Positions 14,752 through 21,230 of a stretch of DNA of 21,230 nucleotides are shown one piece after another (position 1 is the first letter of the stretch; the number at the start of each line of letters is the position of its first letter). The DNA comes from a virus. A model generated the notes under the pieces. It was not told the DNA's origin. It saw only the letters and a list, made by a program, of their open reading frames with translations, and did not search any database. The position numbers were made by a program, and so were the translations under genes. Where the stretch lies: the IMG/VR virus record IMGVR_UViG_3300025127_000344, positions 1-21,230 of that record; one strand, given 5' to 3'.

Positions 14752-15459
14752 ATGAAAAAATCTGATTTAAAAAATTATATTAGAGAAAATATCCTCTCTA
14801 CATTATCTGAAAGTATTGAAGACGAAACAGCGGCTTTAGAAGATTATGAAGCTAAACTAGATGATGTAATTAAGAAAAAACAAGAAGCAGGTATCGAAGA
14901 ACAAGTAGATAAATTTAATGTGGATGTTTTTGGCTATAAAACTAAATATTATAAGGTATGCCCTGGAGCTAAAGCATTTATGGATAAAGTAATGGATGGT
15001 GCTTATGGCGATATGTCTCAAAAACAAAACGAAGTTATAAGAATTGCTAAATTACATGATTTACTTTTTATTAGAGAATTAAGAGCATTAAAAGATCCTA
15101 AATACGCAATGTCAGTAATACCTCAAGCAGAATATATAGCTGAAGAAATAAAGGATAATGTTCAATTTTTAGGTATTCCTGTTGCAGATGTGGATTATGT
15201 AGATAATCATGTTGAAATAATTAAGGACGCAGCTAAAAAAATAAATGAAGAAGATGAACCATCTGATTCAGATATTAGAAAAAATAAAAGCTTAGCTAAA
15301 ACAGCCGAGGATTTAGCTTTAATTCAAGCAGATATGAGATCTTTAGCAAGAAAATATTCAAAAGCCAAGGGTGAGGAAAAGGAAGAATTGTTAAATAAAT
15401 TAAAAGAAAAAACTAAACTTAAAAAAGAGTTAGAGAATATTTTAGATAAAAAATTATAA
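14752..15459 (+). CDS. Modular helical protein, candidate internal head protein
   Basis: This 235-residue protein begins MKKSDLKNYIRENILSTLSE. Eleven of these 20 residues are identical to an internal segment of the 5413 product (KMSELKSKIREDIIEILSEQ). Possible gp21-type sites are I-R-E12/N and L-S-E20/S. The body carries KYYKVCPGAKAFMDKVMDGA, a motif I recall in other marine phage proteins, then a charged helical region. A coiled-coil-like Lys/Glu C-terminus (EEKEELLNKLKEKTKLKKEL) ends the chain. It follows a late promoter and joins the spanin-like gene by TAATG. Role unknown. Confidence 0.75.
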   Translation: MKKSDLKNYIRENILSTLSESIEDETAALEDYEAKLDDVIKKKQEAGIEEQVDKFNVDVFGYKTKYYKVCPGAKAFMDKVMDGAYGDMSQKQNEVIRIAKLHDLLFIRELRALKDPKYAMSVIPQAEYIAEEIKDNVQFLGIPVADVDYVDNHVEIIKDAAKKINEEDEPSDSDIRKNKSLAKTAEDLALIQADMRSLARKYSKAKGEEKEELLNKLKEKTKLKKELENILDKKL

Positions 15460-15842
15460 TGGGGTATAAAGAAAGGGTTATTTATATATTAAAAATTATT
15501 GTTCTTATTAGTATTATAGTTTGGTTATTATATTCTGATAGGGAAAGATACGTTGAAGAATATAATGCTAAAATAGAAGCATTAGAACAAAAAGTTGATT
15601 CTCTTCATAGTATAAATGATGAATTAACTTTTAAAATTGATACCCTAAATGGACAAATACTAAGTTTGGATAAAGAAATTTATTTAAAAAATAATAGAAT
15701 AAATAATTTAAAATATGAAATTAGTACAAAAGTTGATGCTGTTGATAATTTTAATGATGATGAGCTTGAAAGGTTTTTCACAGAACGATACCGTTCAGTC
15801 CTCGATTCAATTAAAAAAGCCAATAGCAAAATTAGTAATTAA
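15459..15842 (+). CDS. Candidate inner-membrane spanin (Rz-like)
   Basis: This 127-residue protein has one N-terminal membrane segment (about residues 8-25, IYILKIIVLISIIVWLLY) followed by a long coiled coil rich in Glu, Lys, Leu and Asn (about residues 30-95). It ends with DELERFFTERYRSV. Cytoplasm-in, periplasm-out topology with a coiled coil is that of an i-spanin, which links the inner and outer membranes at lysis. The last 128 bases of the gene overlap the start of the 15715 gene in another frame, like the Rz/Rz1 pair. No conserved enzymatic residues are visible. The spanin call rests on architecture only. Confidence 0.6.
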   Translation: MGYKERVIYILKIIVLISIIVWLLYSDRERYVEEYNAKIEALEQKVDSLHSINDELTFKIDTLNGQILSLDKEIYLKNNRINNLKYEISTKVDAVDNFNDDELERFFTERYRSVLDSIKKANSKISN

Positions 15843-16128
15843 GGATTTAATTACGGGTGATGGAGCTAAAGAAGAATTAGTTATAACATCTGATAAAATT
15901 AAATTATTAGAACAAAAAATAGTTTTAAAGGATAGTATAATTACTAATTTAAATTCTCAAATAGGGAATTTTAATTCTATTATGAGTACTAAAACAGATC
16001 AACTAGCTTTATCTAGGGAGTTATCTGAAAAACTTCAAGCGGATTTAAAAAAGCAAAAGCTAAAAACTAGATTAGTAGGAGGCGTTGGAATAGCAGTAGC
16101 AGTTGGTATCTTAGTTATAGCTAAATAA
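15715..16128 (+). CDS. Overlapping secreted coiled-coil protein, candidate spanin partner
   Basis: This 137-residue protein starts inside the 15459 gene in the +1 frame and extends 286 bases past its stop. The start is supported by a signal peptide (MKLVQKLMLLIILMMMSLKG, then FSQ/NDTV) that lies wholly in the overlap; the next ATG downstream would lose it. The mature part has KPIAKLVIKDLITGDGAKEE, a coiled coil, and a C-terminal hydrophobic segment (LVGGVGIAVAVGILVIAK). It has no lipobox, so it is not a classical o-spanin lipoprotein. It may be a spanin partner anchored by its C-terminal segment, or another lysis or envelope protein. The terminase gene starts 1 base after its stop. Confidence 0.7.
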   Translation: MKLVQKLMLLIILMMMSLKGFSQNDTVQSSIQLKKPIAKLVIKDLITGDGAKEELVITSDKIKLLEQKIVLKDSIITNLNSQIGNFNSIMSTKTDQLALSRELSEKLQADLKKQKLKTRLVGGVGIAVAVGILVIAK

Positions 16129-16129
16129 T

Positions 16130-17701
16130 ATGGCTGATTTAAAAAAAGTAATAAGACAAGAATACCTTAAATGTGCTAAAGATCCTGTTCATTTTATGCG
16201 TAAATATTGTTATATCCAACATCCTCAAAGGGGAAGAATTCAATTTAATCTATATCCATTTCAGGAAAAAGTATTAACTTTATTTAGAGATAATCCATAT
16301 TCTATAGTACTTAAATCAAGACAATTAGGTTTATCTACTTTATCAGCTGGCTATTCTTTATGGTTAATGATATTTCATAAGGATAAAAATATTCTTTGTA
16401 TAGCTACAAAGCAAGAGACAGCTAAAAACATGGTTACTAAAGTTAAGTTTATGTTTGAAAATTTGCCCTCTTGGTTAAAAATAGATGCATCCGAAAATAA
16501 TAAACTTAATTTAAGATTAATTAATGGTTCTCAAATTAAAGCAACATCCGCTAGTAGTGATGCAGGTAGATCAGAAGCAGTATCCCTACTACTAATAGAT
16601 GAAGCAGCTTTTATTGATAATATTGGTGAAATTTGGGCATCAGCTCAACAAACACTAGCTACTGGAGGTGGTTGTATAGCTTTAAGTACTCCATATGGTA
16701 CTGGAAATTGGTTTCATCAAACTTGGACTAGAGCAGAATCATCGGAAAATGAATTTTTACCTATAAAGTTACCTTGGTATGTTCATCCTGAAAGAGATGA
16801 AGCTTGGAGAAAAAGACAAGATGAATTATTAGGTGATCCTAGAATGGCAGCTCAGGAATGTGATTGTGATTTTGCTACTTCTGGTGATATTGTTTTTTAT
16901 CCTGAATTTATAGAATATTATGAAAAATCTTATATAAAAGATCCAATGGAACGTAGAGGTATAGATCAAAATTTATGGGTTTGGGAATCTCCTGACTACA
17001 CTAGAGATTATATGGTGGTTGCAGACGTTTCTAGAGGTGACGGAAAGGATTATTCTGCATGTCATGTAATAGATGTAGCTAATAATGTACAAGTAGCTGA
17101 ATATAAAGGACAATTAGGAACAAAAGAGTATGGTCATTTATTAGTTGGTTTAGCTTCTGAGTATAATGAAGCTTTATTAGTTATTGAAAATGCTAATATA
17201 GGTTGGGCTACTATTCAAGTTGCACTTGATAGAAACTATTTAAATTTATATTATTCTCCAAGAGGTGATTCAAATAATGCTAATACTTATTTTGATAAGT
17301 ATCAAGATCATTCAAAAATGGTACCTGGCTTTACTATGTCTTCTAGAACTAGACCTATGGTAATAGGTAAATTTCAAGAATATTTAAATGATAAAGGTGT
17401 TACTATTCAATCTAAAAGACTAATAGAAGAAATGAAAACCTTTATTTGGAGAAATGGTAGACCTGAGGCACAATCGGGTTATAATGATGATTTAGTTATG
17501 TCTTTTGGTATTTCTATGTATATTAGGGATACGGCTCTTAAATTTAGGCAGCAGGGTTTAGATATAACTAAAAATGCTTTAAACAATATTAAAGTTAATA
17601 GAACTGCCTATAAAGCTGGTTATTTTTCAAGTGGTGCAGATAACCCTTACCATATAGATACTAAAAATGGTAAAGAAAATATTGATTGGCTTTTTAAATA
17701 A
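16130..17701 (+). CDS. terL: Large terminase subunit, T4 gp17-like
   Basis: This 523-residue packaging motor pumps DNA into the prohead and cuts it. The N-terminal ATPase has Walker A KSRQLGLST (S63-T70; T4 has SRQLGKTT), Walker B LLLIDEAA (D157-E158) and the coupling motif STPYG (186-190). The C-terminal RNase H-like nuclease has D299 (VVADVSRGDG), E353 (VIENAN) and D453-D454 (YNDDLVMS). All catalytic positions are present. In Walker A the usual Lys before the Thr/Ser is Leu, and the Arg of SRQ would take its role. The protein is shorter than T4 gp17 (about 610 residues). The portal gene lies just downstream, with no small terminase, sheath or tube gene between them. Confidence 0.97.
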   Translation: MADLKKVIRQEYLKCAKDPVHFMRKYCYIQHPQRGRIQFNLYPFQEKVLTLFRDNPYSIVLKSRQLGLSTLSAGYSLWLMIFHKDKNILCIATKQETAKNMVTKVKFMFENLPSWLKIDASENNKLNLRLINGSQIKATSASSDAGRSEAVSLLLIDEAAFIDNIGEIWASAQQTLATGGGCIALSTPYGTGNWFHQTWTRAESSENEFLPIKLPWYVHPERDEAWRKRQDELLGDPRMAAQECDCDFATSGDIVFYPEFIEYYEKSYIKDPMERRGIDQNLWVWESPDYTRDYMVVADVSRGDGKDYSACHVIDVANNVQVAEYKGQLGTKEYGHLLVGLASEYNEALLVIENANIGWATIQVALDRNYLNLYYSPRGDSNNANTYFDKYQDHSKMVPGFTMSSRTRPMVIGKFQEYLNDKGVTIQSKRLIEEMKTFIWRNGRPEAQSGYNDDLVMSFGISMYIRDTALKFRQQGLDITKNALNNIKVNRTAYKAGYFSSGADNPYHIDTKNGKENIDWLFK

Positions 17702-17724
17702 TATTTATAATTATAAAATAAAAC
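17702..17724 (+). promoter_or_regulatory. Late promoter candidate before the portal gene
   Basis: The 23-base block 17702-17724 is pure A/T with two overlapping TATA boxes, TATAATTA (17706-17713) and TATAAAAT (17712-17719). It starts with the TATTTATAA block of the other late boxes. The first box leaves 14 bases to the ATG at 17728, close to the usual 13. It is the weakest match of the five. Confidence 0.5.
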
Positions 17725-17727
17725 TAT

Positions 17728-19647
17728 ATGGCTAATAAAAGTGTATTTAGTAGATTAAGAAGATTATTTTCTACTGATGTTGTTATAAGAAATGTAGGAG
17801 GAAACCAACTAAGAGTAATAGATAGTGGTAAAATCCAATCAATGGGTGAAATTGAAACTAATTCACTTATTGATAGATATAATAGAATATATTCTACTAG
17901 TCCTTCTTCCCTTTATGGAGCTCAATTTAATTTAAACTACCAATATCTTAGACCAAGACTATATTCAGAATATGATGTCATGGATCAGGATGCTATTATT
18001 GCTTCAGCACTTGATGTTCTATCAGATGAATCTACATTAAAAAATGACATGGGAGAAGTTCTTCAAATTAGAAGTGCTAATGAAGATATACAAAAAATTC
18101 TATATAATTTATTTTATGATGTACTAAATATAGAATTTAATTTATGGATGTGGATTAGACAAATGTGTAAATACGGTGATTTTTTCCTAAAATTAGAAAT
18201 AGCAGAAAAATTTGGTGTTTATAATGTTATTCCTTACACTGCGTATCACATAGAAAGACAGGAAGCATTTAATGATGCTAACCCTTCTGAAATAAGATAT
18301 AAATACGCACCTGATGGTTTAATTAGTTTAAGTTCAGGTTACTACCCAGTACAATCTAATAGAGCGGTAGAAGATGATACAACAGGTATATTTTTTGATA
18401 ATTATGAAATGGCTCATTTTAGATTAGTATCTGATGTTAATTATCTTCCTTATGGTAGGGCTTATATAGAACCTGCCAGAAAATTATTTAAACAATATAC
18501 ATTAATGGAAGATGCTATGCTAATTCATAGAATAGCTCGCGCACCAGAAAAACGTATATTTTATATGAATGTTGGTTCTATACCACCTAATGAAATAGAA
18601 ACATTTATGCAAAAAACAATATCTCAATTAAAAAGAACTCCGTTTTTAGATGAAAAAACAGGTGATTATAATTTAAGATATAATATGCAGAATATGCTTG
18701 AAGATTTTTATATTCCTATTAGAGGTAATGATACAACAACCAAAATAGAAACAACCCCAGGTTTACAATATGATGGTATTCAGGATGTTGAATATTTAAG
18801 AGGTAAGTTATTTGCTGCACTTAAAATACCTAAAGCATTTTTAGGTTATGAAGAGGGTGTAGAGGGTAAGGCTACTCTAGCTGCCCAAGATATTAGATTT
18901 GCTAGAACAATTGAAAGAATTCAAAGAATAGTTTTATCTGAATTAAATAAAATTGCATTAGTACACTTGTATACTCAAGGTTATACAGATGAAACTTTAA
19001 CTAATTTTTCACTTCAGATGACCAGTCCATCGATTGTATTAGAGCAAGAAAAAATTGAATTACTTAAAGGAAAAACTGAATTAGCAGGTCAATTATTAGA
19101 ACAAGGATTAGTTCCATCTGATTGGATTTATGATAATGTATATCAATTTAGTGAGGATCAATTTGAAGAATATAGAGATTTAAGTAGAGAAGATGCTAAA
19201 CGTAAGTTTAGAATAGCTCAAATTGAGGCAGAAGGAAATGACCCAGTACAAACAGGTAAATCTTATGGTACACCTCATGATTTGGCCTCATTATATGGTA
19301 AAGGAAGAATGTATACAGACCCAGGTAATGTACCAGAAAAAGATAAATATGCTGCTGATGATCCTAAATTAGGAAGACCAGTAGTATCTAACACTAAACG
19401 AAATAAACAAGAGGATAATTTTGGTAAAGATAGACTTGGAGTAAAAAGAATGAAAGGAAAGGATAAAAATGATTCCGATGGTATAAAACAAAATTTTAAA
19501 GGAAATAGCCCATTAGCTTTAGAGGATGCAAGAACTACATATCTAAAAAATAAGGATATGTTTAAAAAATTAAATGAAAAAAAGTTAATATTTGAAAAAG
19601 ATGAAAATTCATCTTCGCTTCTTGATGAAAACCAATTAAAGAAGTAA
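17728..19647 (+). CDS. Portal protein, T4 gp20-like
   Basis: This 639-residue protein would form the dodecameric ring at the head vertex through which DNA passes. Recognisable gp20 features are YDVMDQDAIIASALDVLSDE in the N-terminal wing, LPYGRAYIEPARKLFKQYTL, IHRIARAPEKRIFYMNVGSI, the MLEDFYIPIRG block, and IEDVEYL-type QDVEYLRGKLFAALKIPKAF. It is longer than T4 gp20 (about 520 residues). The extra length is a low-complexity, charged C-terminal tail from about residue 515 onward (KRNKQEDNFGKDRLGVKRMK). That tail includes KKLNE/KKL and SLLDE/N, which fit the gp21-type cleavage rule. The gene has its own late promoter candidate. Confidence 0.93.
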   Translation: MANKSVFSRLRRLFSTDVVIRNVGGNQLRVIDSGKIQSMGEIETNSLIDRYNRIYSTSPSSLYGAQFNLNYQYLRPRLYSEYDVMDQDAIIASALDVLSDESTLKNDMGEVLQIRSANEDIQKILYNLFYDVLNIEFNLWMWIRQMCKYGDFFLKLEIAEKFGVYNVIPYTAYHIERQEAFNDANPSEIRYKYAPDGLISLSSGYYPVQSNRAVEDDTTGIFFDNYEMAHFRLVSDVNYLPYGRAYIEPARKLFKQYTLMEDAMLIHRIARAPEKRIFYMNVGSIPPNEIETFMQKTISQLKRTPFLDEKTGDYNLRYNMQNMLEDFYIPIRGNDTTTKIETTPGLQYDGIQDVEYLRGKLFAALKIPKAFLGYEEGVEGKATLAAQDIRFARTIERIQRIVLSELNKIALVHLYTQGYTDETLTNFSLQMTSPSIVLEQEKIELLKGKTELAGQLLEQGLVPSDWIYDNVYQFSEDQFEEYRDLSREDAKRKFRIAQIEAEGNDPVQTGKSYGTPHDLASLYGKGRMYTDPGNVPEKDKYAADDPKLGRPVVSNTKRNKQEDNFGKDRLGVKRMKGKDKNDSDGIKQNFKGNSPLALEDARTTYLKNKDMFKKLNEKKLIFEKDENSSSLLDENQLKK

Positions 19648-19654
19648 ATATTTC

Positions 19655-19672
19655 CTAATATTTATAAATAAA
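19655..19672 (+). promoter_or_regulatory. T4-type late promoter, exact core
   Basis: CTAATATTTATAAATAAA contains the exact core TATAAATA at 19663-19670, with the same flanks as the 5386 site. There are 13 bases between the core and the ATG at 19684. Confidence 0.7.
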
Positions 19673-19683
19673 TATATTTTTTG

Positions 19684-20553
19684 ATGAAAATTAAACATTC
19701 GAAGTACAAAAATACAGGTATACTTTTTGAATTATTAGTTAGACAGATAACGGCAGATACTTTAAAAGGTGAAAACTCCCCAGCAATTGATATTTTAAAA
19801 AAATATTTTGTGAAAACCTCATTAGGGAAAGAATATAAACTGTATGAAACTGTAATAAAATCTAAAACCATTAGCGAATCGAGAGCTAATGTATTTATAA
19901 GTTCTATTTTAGATAATTCTAAAAAATTTAGTAGAAGTTCTTTAAAAAAACAAAAATATAGTCTTATTAATGAGATTAGAAAACATTATGATTTAGATGT
20001 ATTTTTTGGTTCTAAAATAAAAAACTATAAAGAACTAGCTGCTTTGTACACTTTAATTGAAGGAATTAATAGTAAAAATATAGTTGATTCCAATCAATTA
20101 GTTGATAATAAAATTAATTTACTAGAGTTTTTAACTAAAAAAGAATTAAATGATTCTAAGGTTAAAAAAGATATACTAAGTGAATTCTCAGAATATAGTA
20201 AGGATGTTAGAATTTTAACTTATAGGGTATTGTTAGAAAAATTTAATGAAAAACATAAAGATTTATCTAATGAACAAAAAACAGTTTTAAAAGAATTTAT
20301 AAACTCAGTTGATTCAACTCCTGGGTTAAGAAACTTTTATAATATTAAGATTAATGAATTAAAAGATTCCTTAGCTATTGAAGTTAAGAATGTTAAAGAT
20401 AAAGCTACTAAAATAAAAATAAATGAAGTAGTTAAATTATTAGTAGAAATTTCCAAAACAGAAAAGGTTACAAGCGATAATTTAGTTGATTTACTTCAAT
20501 ATTATGAATTAATCCAAGAAATAAAAGTAGCAAATGGCAAAGTTCAAGTATAA
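19684..20553 (+). CDS. Conserved-looking structural-region protein, function unknown
   Basis: The ATG at 19684 gives 289 residues; an in-frame TTG one codon upstream is less likely as start. The N-terminus KIKHSKYKNTGILFELLVRQ is distinctive, and I recall it in marine T4-like phages next to the portal. The rest is helical and Lys-rich (FFGSKIKNYKELAALYTLIE, DVRILTYRVLLEKFNEKHKD), with no signal peptide or catalytic motif. Its place after the portal corresponds to the T4 prohead core and protease region (gp67, gp68, gp21), so an assembly or scaffold role is possible. It does not look like the serine protease gp21. The next gene overlaps its end by 20 bases. Confidence 0.8.
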   Translation: MKIKHSKYKNTGILFELLVRQITADTLKGENSPAIDILKKYFVKTSLGKEYKLYETVIKSKTISESRANVFISSILDNSKKFSRSSLKKQKYSLINEIRKHYDLDVFFGSKIKNYKELAALYTLIEGINSKNIVDSNQLVDNKINLLEFLTKKELNDSKVKKDILSEFSEYSKDVRILTYRVLLEKFNEKHKDLSNEQKTVLKEFINSVDSTPGLRNFYNIKINELKDSLAIEVKNVKDKATKIKINEVVKLLVEISKTEKVTSDNLVDLLQYYELIQEIKVANGKVQV

Positions 20554-21230
20554 AATTTCCGAATTAGCAAAAAAAGCATCGGCAGAAGATGCTGAAAAAG
20601 AATTAGGTATCCCAAAATCTAGATTTGAGGTAGGGCAAGTAACTATTAGTGATGATGGTACTTCTAAATCTACTATTACTGATATTGATCCTGAAACTGG
20701 AGCAGTAAAATGGACTATTACACAATTACCTGGATTTGATAAACTTTATGATGATTTAACTGATCTAGTCAATACTGCCAAACGAACTTATGTTAAAACT
20801 AAAGATGATAAAAAATTTAGGGATTTTTATGATGAGATAAGAGTTATTAGAAACAAAGTAAGAACACACCTTAGAAATGAATATCCGGATCAGTATAAAA
20901 GAATAGTTAGAGAAAATGAAGTGGAGGAAATATCCACCTCAGGTGCAGCGGGTGCATATAATACACCTTATGCTTTTGTAAGGAAACCCAAAAGAAAAAA
21001 AGGTAAATATAAATATCAAATGAAAATGCCTTCTGGTATGGTAAGTTCTTTAGGTTATACAATAGCTGAAGCAATGGATGGTGGTCAATTATTTGATTAC
21101 TTTGCTAAAAAAGGCTATAAAGTAACAGAACGTAGCCCAGATGGAAGAGAAGCTGGCTTCGAAGGGTATATGGTAAGTAGAGGAGATGGTCCATATCCTC
21201 AATCAGTAATATTTCAATATAATAAAGATA
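20534..21230 (+). CDS. 3'-truncated modular structural-region protein
   Basis: The gene starts at ATG 20534, inside the last 20 bases of the previous gene, and stays open to the window end (232 residues seen). It begins MAKFKYKISELAKKASAEDA. A domain of mixed strands and helices follows (RFEVGQVTISDDGTSKSTIT, then VKWTITQLPGFDKLYDDLTD). Near residue 133 is EEISTSGAAGAYNTPYAFVR, a short Gly/Ala phrase I recall from many marine phage virion proteins. The following part contains SLGYTIAEAMDGGQLFDYFA. Function is not recognised; the position suggests prohead assembly. Neither gp21 protease nor major capsid features are visible in the portion seen. Confidence 0.75.
   Translation, partial: MAKFKYKISELAKKASAEDAEKELGIPKSRFEVGQVTISDDGTSKSTITDIDPETGAVKWTITQLPGFDKLYDDLTDLVNTAKRTYVKTKDDKKFRDFYDEIRVIRNKVRTHLRNEYPDQYKRIVRENEVEEISTSGAAGAYNTPYAFVRKPKRKKGKYKYQMKMPSGMVSSLGYTIAEAMDGGQLFDYFAKKGYKVTERSPDGREAGFEGYMVSRGDGPYPQSVIFQYNKD

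Noticed and set aside
19684-20553. Prohead protease (gp21) at this position, as expected after a portal gene
   Set aside because: No serine-protease motif is visible, and the Lys-rich helical sequence does not resemble gp21. The protease is probably downstream of the window.

Overview
The window looks like part of the late region of a large tailed phage of the T4 superfamily (myovirus type). The phage is probably marine and probably infects a member of the Bacteroidetes. The T4 link rests on a gp17-like large terminase (16130-17701), a gp20-like portal (17728-19647), and five intergenic boxes that match or nearly match the T4 late promoter core TATAAATA. The Bacteroidetes link is indirect. 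Shine-Dalgarno sequences are mostly absent. Two promoter-like sites fit the TTTG/TAnnTT style. A lipoprotein rich in Trp, Tyr and Asn is encoded at 4494, and one signal peptide ends in FSQ/ND. The DNA is very AT-rich and every supported gene is on the + strand. Genes are tightly packed, many with TAATG or TAATTATG stop-start junctions. No tRNA or CRISPR array was seen.

Layout. (1) 2-2724: the 3' part of a multidomain gene (nucleotidyltransferase remnant, Lys-rich module, HExxH metallopeptidase-like segment, HAD phosphatase), then a small zinc-ribbon protein. (2) Late promoter at 2723-2740, then genes at 2747, 4219 and 4494: an acidic/basic modular protein, a very basic 91-residue protein and a lipoprotein. 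(3) Late promoter at 5386-5402, then a run of modular, low-complexity, probably virion-associated proteins from 5413 to 12008 and a 20-residue cysteine-rich micro-ORF. A strong intrinsic terminator at 12122-12160 closes the run. (4) 12189-14724: four metabolic or accessory genes (FAD-dependent oxidoreductase, DGPA-motif protein, HxGH nucleotidyltransferase, NadR-like P-loop kinase). They are preceded by two near-identical host-type promoter candidates and not by late boxes. (5) Late promoter at 14725-14740, then a modular protein, two overlapping spanin-like membrane genes and the terminase. (6) Late promoters before the portal and before the 19684 gene, then a final gene that runs off the window.

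The most interesting pattern is a probable set of internal-head (capsid cargo) proteins. Several genes open with a short motif of the type MDNFDLRKYLAEGKL. It resembles the capsid-targeting sequence of T4 internal proteins (MKTYQEFIAEA) and contains an (I/L)-x-E site of the kind cut by the T4 prohead protease gp21. In the first gene, similar sites fall between the recognisable domains, and two are followed by a Lys-rich KKKKDP linker that recurs in the 9725 gene. The working hypothesis is that enzymes (metallopeptidase, phosphatase, a PD-(D/E)XK-like nuclease) and basic Cys-pair modules are packed in the head, cut apart, and perhaps injected with the DNA. This is inference. The prohead protease itself is not visible in the window.
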